From NCBI RefSeq assembly GCF_001690275.1, contig NZ_LZGW01000017.1, positions 62,001 through 126,000 of the forward strand: a stretch of DNA of 64,000 nucleotides, read 5' to 3'. This document shows, one piece after another, positions 59,801 through 64,000 of the stretch (position 1 is the stretch's first letter; each line of letters begins with the position of its first letter). A program made the position numbers and the translations under genes. Under the pieces are notes generated by a model. The model was not told the origin of the DNA. It searched no databases and worked only from the letters and a program-made list of their open reading frames with translations. This DNA is from Gilliamella sp. WF3-4. Its GTDB lineage: Bacteria; Pseudomonadota; Gammaproteobacteria; Enterobacterales; Orbaceae.

Positions 59801-59914
59801 ATAAAAATCATTCAGAAAAACCATTGATTTTATTGAAGTTTTTATTATTGAAAAATAATAGCAAATAATAACATTACTTCTTTTGCGACAAGGCTATTTT
59901 ATGATGCACTGCCC
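59801..59914 (+). repeat. 114-bp direct repeat, right copy flanking island 2
   Basis: Right-hand partner of 44630-44743, same orientation, gap-free with about ten differences. It lies 132 bp before the end of ribD and appears to mark the right edge of the island. Confidence 0.85.
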
Positions 59915-60046
59915 GATATATTTAAATATTGGGCGTATGTGAATACTAACTTTTTTGTAACGAATATTTGCTTTGCACTAACTGGCTATTAAAGGCTATT
60001 TTAGCTATTTGCTATAGTCTTAATAAGCGTCTTATCAACCATATAA

Positions 60047-61159
60047 TCATCTTCTTTTTAAAACAACCCGCAGATCTTCACCTACCATCGTAGTCGATTC
60101 GAACTGAAAGTTGGGTGCCATGGATAATTTTTGTAAATTAGGCAATATACACATATCTTTCGAATTATGCCCAAGTAATTTTGGCGCATAATAGATAATC
60201 AGTTCATCAACTAAGTCTTGCTCTATTAGTGCGCCAGCTAAGTGTGCACCAGCTTCAACCCAGACGGAATTTATGCCTTTTTTTCCAAAAAGTGTTAGTA
60301 AATGAACTAAATCAATATGATTTTGGGGAGAAGATTCAATAATTAATTGAGTGTTGGGTTTATTGATCGCAATATCTTGTTTGCGCACTACCCATATTTC
60401 GCCCAGTTGCTTAAAAATATTTTCTTCGCCTGTTAGTTGATTCTGACTATCGATAATGACTCGTATGGGTTGCCGAATATTTTCAGGAGGATAAATTTGT
60501 TTTATGTCATCAGGCAATTGTGCATGCCTGACTGTTAAGCTCGCATTATCCGTTTGCACCGTCATGCGAGTGCTCAATATACAACTTGCTTGCGCTCTGT
60601 ATCTTTGTACATCTTGCCTTGCAATACTTGATGTTATCCATTTGCTTTCACCTGATGCCATAGCGATTTTACCGTCTAGCGAGGCAGCTAGTTTAAGTTG
60701 TACATATGGCAATCCAGTTCGCATTCGCTTTAAAAAACCTTTATTAAGCGATTCAGCTTGAGCGGCTAATACTCCAACAATAACCTCAATTCCCGCATCA
60801 CGTAATCGTTTAATTCCATTACCTGAAACATCGGGGTTGGGATCTTGCATAGCAATCACAACACGTTTAATTTGCGATCTAATTAAGGCATCAGCACAAG
60901 GAGGCGTTCGCCCAAAATGACTGCAAGGTTCCAATGTCACGTAAGCCGTTGCACCTTGTGCGGCTTTTCCAGCCATGTTAAGTGCGTAAACTTCGGCATG
61001 TGGTAATCCTGCTTTTTGATGATAACCCGTGCCCACAATCTGATTATTTTTTACGATCAGGCAACCGACATTAGGATTAGGTGACGTGGTAAAACGACCC
61101 AACTTAGCGAGCTCAATAGCTTGCTGCATATAAAAATAATCGTTATCGTTTATTATCAT
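60047..61159 (-). CDS. ribD: Riboflavin biosynthesis deaminase/reductase RibD
   Basis: RibD carries out the second and third steps of riboflavin synthesis: deamination of the pyrimidine intermediate and then reduction of its sugar. The 370-residue protein has an N-terminal deaminase with zinc ligands in HAE (His54, Glu56) and PCSHFGRTPPC (Cys79, Cys88). The C-terminal reductase starts near residue 150 (LKLAASLDGKIA). It begins 8 bp after nrdR, the usual nrdR-ribD pair. Confidence 0.96.
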   Translation of the reverse strand: MIINDNDYFYMQQAIELAKLGRFTTSPNPNVGCLIVKNNQIVGTGYHQKAGLPHAEVYALNMAGKAAQGATAYVTLEPCSHFGRTPPCADALIRSQIKRVVIAMQDPNPDVSGNGIKRLRDAGIEVIVGVLAAQAESLNKGFLKRMRTGLPYVQLKLAASLDGKIAMASGESKWITSSIARQDVQRYRAQASCILSTRMTVQTDNASLTVRHAQLPDDIKQIYPPENIRQPIRVIIDSQNQLTGEENIFKQLGEIWVVRKQDIAINKPNTQLIIESSPQNHIDLVHLLTLFGKKGINSVWVEAGAHLAGALIEQDLVDELIIYYAPKLLGHNSKDMCILPNLQKLSMAPNFQFESTTMVGEDLRVVLKRR

Positions 61160-61167
61160 TTAGGGTG

Positions 61168-61620
61168 TTATTTCTGTTGTAATTTGGCAATTTCATTACT
61201 AAATTGTTCGATATCATCAAAACTAAAATAGACCGATGCAAAGCGGATATAAGCTATTTTATCAAGCTTTTTGAGTTCTTCAATAACGTAACGACCAATT
61301 AATTTCGCTGGTATTTCACGTTCGCCTGTTGATCTAATTTTTGATTTTATACGTGTAATAGCATCTTCAATCGAGTCAAAGCTAACAGGGCGTTTTTCTA
61401 AAGCTCGTTTTATACCATTGCGTAATTTATCTTCATTAAATGGCTCACGAACTTTATTACTTTTAATGACATTAGGCATAATTAATTCAGCAATTTCAAA
61501 TGTGGTAAAACGCTCATTACATTCAACACATTGTCGTCTTCGACGTACTTGAAAGCCTTCACTAACAAGTCGAGAATCAATCACCTTAGTATCATTTGCA
61601 TTACAAAACGGACAAAACAT
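61168..61620 (-). CDS. nrdR: Transcriptional repressor NrdR
   Basis: NrdR senses ATP/dATP and represses ribonucleotide reductase genes. The 150-residue protein starts [17 protein letters not shown], with zinc ribbon Cys3, Cys6, Cys31 and Cys34, and then an ATP-cone domain. The frame is open 8 codons further, but the Met at 61620 is chosen because the zinc ribbon begins there in all family members. Confidence 0.96.
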   Translation of the reverse strand: MFCPFCNANDTKVIDSRLVSEGFQVRRRRQCVECNERFTTFEIAELIMPNVIKSNKVREPFNEDKLRNGIKRALEKRPVSFDSIEDAITRIKSKIRSTGEREIPAKLIGRYVIEELKKLDKIAYIRFASVYFSFDDIEQFSNEIAKLQQK

Positions 61621-61810
61621 AATAATATCCTTATAATGACACAATTTAGATTACAATAGCTCAAAATTTTGATTTAAACAAGATTGATTAGTATTTTCTA
61701 TTCTTGATGAGATGTATATTTTAGCGTTAAGAATAAAGGGAGCTATTTAATGAGTAAGATTAGCTAAGCGGTAAAGTAAGGCAATTGAGAGCATTATCAC
61801 TCAATGAATT

Positions 61811-61835
61811 AAATGCCGCCGATTTCTTGGCGGCA
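61811..61835 (-). terminator. Terminator after thrC
   Basis: TGCCGCC (61814-61820) pairs with GGCGGCA (61829-61835) around an 8-nt loop. On the minus strand TTTAATT follows. It lies 9 bp past the thrC stop and should end the thr operon. Confidence 0.8.
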
Positions 61836-61844
61836 GTACAAAAT

Positions 61845-63134
61845 TTACCATTCTAGCTTCATTAAAAAATTACGTAATTTGGTAAAATCATTCGGCATAT
61901 AATGGGAAAGTAGTGTCATATCTGCTCGTTCAGCTAATGCGTTAGGAAGTGCAATTTGCTTGCCAAGAATATTTTCAACGACTTCTTTAAATTTAGCAGG
62001 GTGCGCAGTACCTAAAAATAAGCCATATTCACCCTTTTGTAACTGATCACGTAAAGCACGATAAGCAATTGCGCCATGTGGTTCGGATAAATAGCCTTTT
62101 TGATCGAGTTCACAAACGGTTTGTTTAGCAACTTCATCAGAAACCGCCGCATGAGCCAGTGATTTAAGATCCCAACCTTCACGCTGATAAATTTCTTCAA
62201 TTCTAGGCCAGTTATTGGGTTGACTAACATCCATTGCATTAGATAGCGTTGCAATTGTTGCATGTGGTTCCCATTTACCAGTTTCTAAATATCGAGGTAC
62301 TGTATCATTCGCATTAGTTGCTGCAATAAAACGCTTAATTGGTAAGCCCATGGTTTTTGCAAGTAGCCCAGCGGTTAAATCACCAAAGTTGCCACTTGGA
62401 ACAGAAATAACTAATTGCTCACGTTGTTTGGGGGGTAATTGAGCGTAAGCTTCAAAATAGTAACATATTTGAGCGAGTAATCGGCTGATATTGATCGAAT
62501 TAGCAGAGTTCAAACCAATTTTAGTTTTTAATTCTTCATCATCAAATGCCTTTTTCACTAATGCTTGGCAGGCATCAAAATCACTTTTGATGGCAATGGT
62601 ATGAATATTATCACCAAGTGTACAAAAGAGTTTTTCTTGTAATGGGCTGATTTTTCCTTCAGGGTATAAAATAACGGCCCGAATATTCGGCAAATGATAA
62701 AATGCATGGGCGACAGCTGCGCCTGTATCGCCAGATGTCGCAGTTAAAATAGTGATTTTTTTATCTGCTGCTACTTGAACTAATGCTTGTGCCATAAATC
62801 GCCCACCAAAATCTTTAAATGCTAGTGTGGGACCATGATAAAGCTCTAATGAGCCAATATCTGCTTCAACGGATGTTATGGGGGCAGGAAATTGAAAAGC
62901 ATTTTTAACTAGTCTGTACATATCATCACTGCTAATTTCATCACCAATAAAAGCAGATAATATTTTGGCGCTACGAGTAACAAAATCAAGATTTAATAAT
63001 GATTCAATTTCGTTTATGGAAAATTTAGGGAGTTCTTGGGGAAAGAATAGGCCTTGGCCTTTTCCTAATCCTTGTTGTACCGCTTGAGAAAAACTAACTT
63101 GTTCTGAATGATCTTTTAAGTTATATAATTTCAT
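61845..63134 (-). CDS. thrC: Threonine synthase
   Basis: ThrC converts O-phosphohomoserine to threonine with pyridoxal phosphate. The 429-residue protein is the E. coli-type length. The PLP lysine is Lys107 in LAFKDFGGRF, and the TATSGDTGAAV and SVPSGNFGDL phosphate-binding segments follow. It lies 114 bp after thrB, as in the thrABC operon. Confidence 0.97.
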   Translation of the reverse strand: MKLYNLKDHSEQVSFSQAVQQGLGKGQGLFFPQELPKFSINEIESLLNLDFVTRSAKILSAFIGDEISSDDMYRLVKNAFQFPAPITSVEADIGSLELYHGPTLAFKDFGGRFMAQALVQVAADKKITILTATSGDTGAAVAHAFYHLPNIRAVILYPEGKISPLQEKLFCTLGDNIHTIAIKSDFDACQALVKKAFDDEELKTKIGLNSANSINISRLLAQICYYFEAYAQLPPKQREQLVISVPSGNFGDLTAGLLAKTMGLPIKRFIAATNANDTVPRYLETGKWEPHATIATLSNAMDVSQPNNWPRIEEIYQREGWDLKSLAHAAVSDEVAKQTVCELDQKGYLSEPHGAIAYRALRDQLQKGEYGLFLGTAHPAKFKEVVENILGKQIALPNALAERADMTLLSHYMPNDFTKLRNFLMKLEW

Positions 63135-63248
63135 AATTATGTTCCGGTTATCTTTAATCTTTAATCTTTCACTTTTACTGCTATCAGCTTGAACAGTAAA
63201 AAGTTAACGTATTTTTTAGATTTAGTCCTGTTTTTATAATAAATAAAC

Positions 63249-64000
63249 TTAAATAATTCTTGCGCCTAGGGGATCTATTTTACAAATATGGGTAAAGCCT
63301 TCATCATTTTGTAAATAACAATGTTTAAGCAGTAATTCAATTTGTTGTGCCGTTTCAAGTTGATCTGCAATGACAAACATTGTTGGACCTGAGCCAGAAA
63401 TTCCCGATGCTAGAGCTCCGAGCTGTTTGACCCGTTTTTGTATTTCATCAAAGCTAGGTAATAATTGTTTGCGGTAAGGTTCAGCAATATTATCAACAAG
63501 CATTGCCGAAGCCAATTTAGGTTGTTTGGTATAACAAGCATGCAAAAAACCACCCACATAGCGACCGTGTGCTACGCAATCCGCTTTTTGATATTGAGCC
63601 GGTAATATTGCTCGTGCTTCAGCGGTTGAAACCTTAATACCGGGGTATGCCATCACCCAATACCAATCTTCAAAATGAGGTATTGATTCGCTAATTATGC
63701 CTATTTCATCAAGGATAAGTTGCATTCCACCTAAATAGCAGGGTGCCACATTATCATAATGCACGCTACCCGAAATGCGTCCTTCAAGCTTCCCCATCAT
63801 TGTAAGCATTTCAAACTCATTAAATGGTTTATCAAAAAACTCATTTAAGGCAACAAATGCGCCAACCACAGAGCAAGCACTTGATCCTAATCCCGAACCT
63901 ATTGGCATATTTTTTTCAAGAGTCATACTGACGGGCAATGTTTTACCCATTGCTTGACAAAAATACTGCCAGCATTGATAAACAATATTGTTTTTGGGAT
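63249..64000 (-). CDS. thrB: Homoserine kinase, 5' end beyond the window
   Basis: ThrB phosphorylates homoserine, giving the substrate of ThrC. It is a GHMP kinase; the ATP loop [15 protein letters not shown] and the late [12 protein letters not shown] segment are visible. The reading frame stays open to the window edge, where [11 protein letters not shown] matches the family upstream of the ATP loop. The Met at 63950 is therefore internal and the real start lies outside. About 250 codons are present of roughly 310. Confidence 0.95.
   Translation of the reverse strand, partial: PKNNIVYQCWQYFCQAMGKTLPVSMTLEKNMPIGSGLGSSACSVVGAFVALNEFFDKPFNEFEMLTMMGKLEGRISGSVHYDNVAPCYLGGMQLILDEIGIISESIPHFEDWYWVMAYPGIKVSTAEARAILPAQYQKADCVAHGRYVGGFLHACYTKQPKLASAMLVDNIAEPYRKQLLPSFDEIQKRVKQLGALASGISGSGPTMFVIADQLETAQQIELLLKHCYLQNDEGFTHICKIDPLGARII

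Larger units (their letters stand above)
58706..60046. other. Right end of island 2: field of gene remnants
   Basis: No intact gene is seen over 1.3 kb. In order there are an effector-tail relic, a Sel1 C-terminal relic, an IS3 orfA relic, an imperfect tandem repeat (AGGGGGATAGTTACATTT and AGGGGACAGTTACATAC, 59347-59380), a CdiI-like relic, and the right copy of the 114-bp direct repeat. AT-rich sequence then runs to ribD. Confidence 0.7.

Noticed and set aside
63950-63950. Met at 63950 as the thrB start
   Set aside because: The frame is open to the window edge and the upstream residues match homoserine kinases, so the gene is simply cut by the window.

Overview
The window is chromosomal DNA from a low-GC gammaproteobacterium. 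Two features point to the Orbales/Pasteurellales neighbourhood, and a Gilliamella-like gut symbiont would fit: the division and cell wall cluster has the enterobacterial gene order, and two type VI secretion (T6SS) vgrG islands sit among AT-rich housekeeping genes. The genus is an inference from gene content and composition; no rRNA or tRNA gene was seen.

Layout. 301-18946 (minus strand) carries yfbR and the complete dcw cluster, transcribed mraZ-rsmH-ftsL-ftsI-murE-murF-mraY-murD-ftsW-murG-murC-ddlB-ftsQ-ftsA-ftsZ-lpxC. It has a four-repeat MraZ operator upstream and a terminator after lpxC. 19577-33099 is T6SS island 1: vgrG, then a 1116-residue peptidoglycan-targeting effector (split M23-like domain, SH3-like segments, GH24 lysozyme tip). 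A train of displaced toxin tips follows: GH19, a decayed GH108, and an M15/LAS-type peptidase. Each is followed by one or more small exported proteins that look like immunity proteins, and the island ends in an IS3 remnant. 33199-38206 holds pgl, zwf, rplY, yeaD and hemW. 38452-44318 is a divergent sugar locus: a DeoR regulator and PfkB kinase on the minus strand, and gatY-type aldolase, hexose-phosphate kinase, PTS EIIBC and EIIA on the plus strand. A CRP-like site and DeoR-type operator lie between the two arms. 45280-59640 is T6SS island 2: a second, nearly identical vgrG, a DUF4123 adaptor, a 1250-residue MIX-type membrane effector, then four tandem convergent Sel1-repeat genes (likely periplasmic immunity proteins) and decayed pieces. 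About 114 bp of direct repeat (44630-44743 and 59801-59914) brackets this island. 60047-64000 carries ribD, nrdR, thrC and the 3' part of thrB.

How it works together. The two vgrG genes share almost their whole body and differ at the 3' tail and the cargo that follows. No T6SS structural genes are present, so these look like auxiliary vgrG-effector islands fed into an apparatus encoded elsewhere. In island 1 the conserved hinge just before the toxin tip recurs at the start of later cassettes, which suggests tips are exchanged by recombination while old immunity genes are kept. In island 2 the variation is on the immunity side: Sel1 copies were duplicated together with a fragment of the toxin 3' end and differ mainly in one C-terminal segment.
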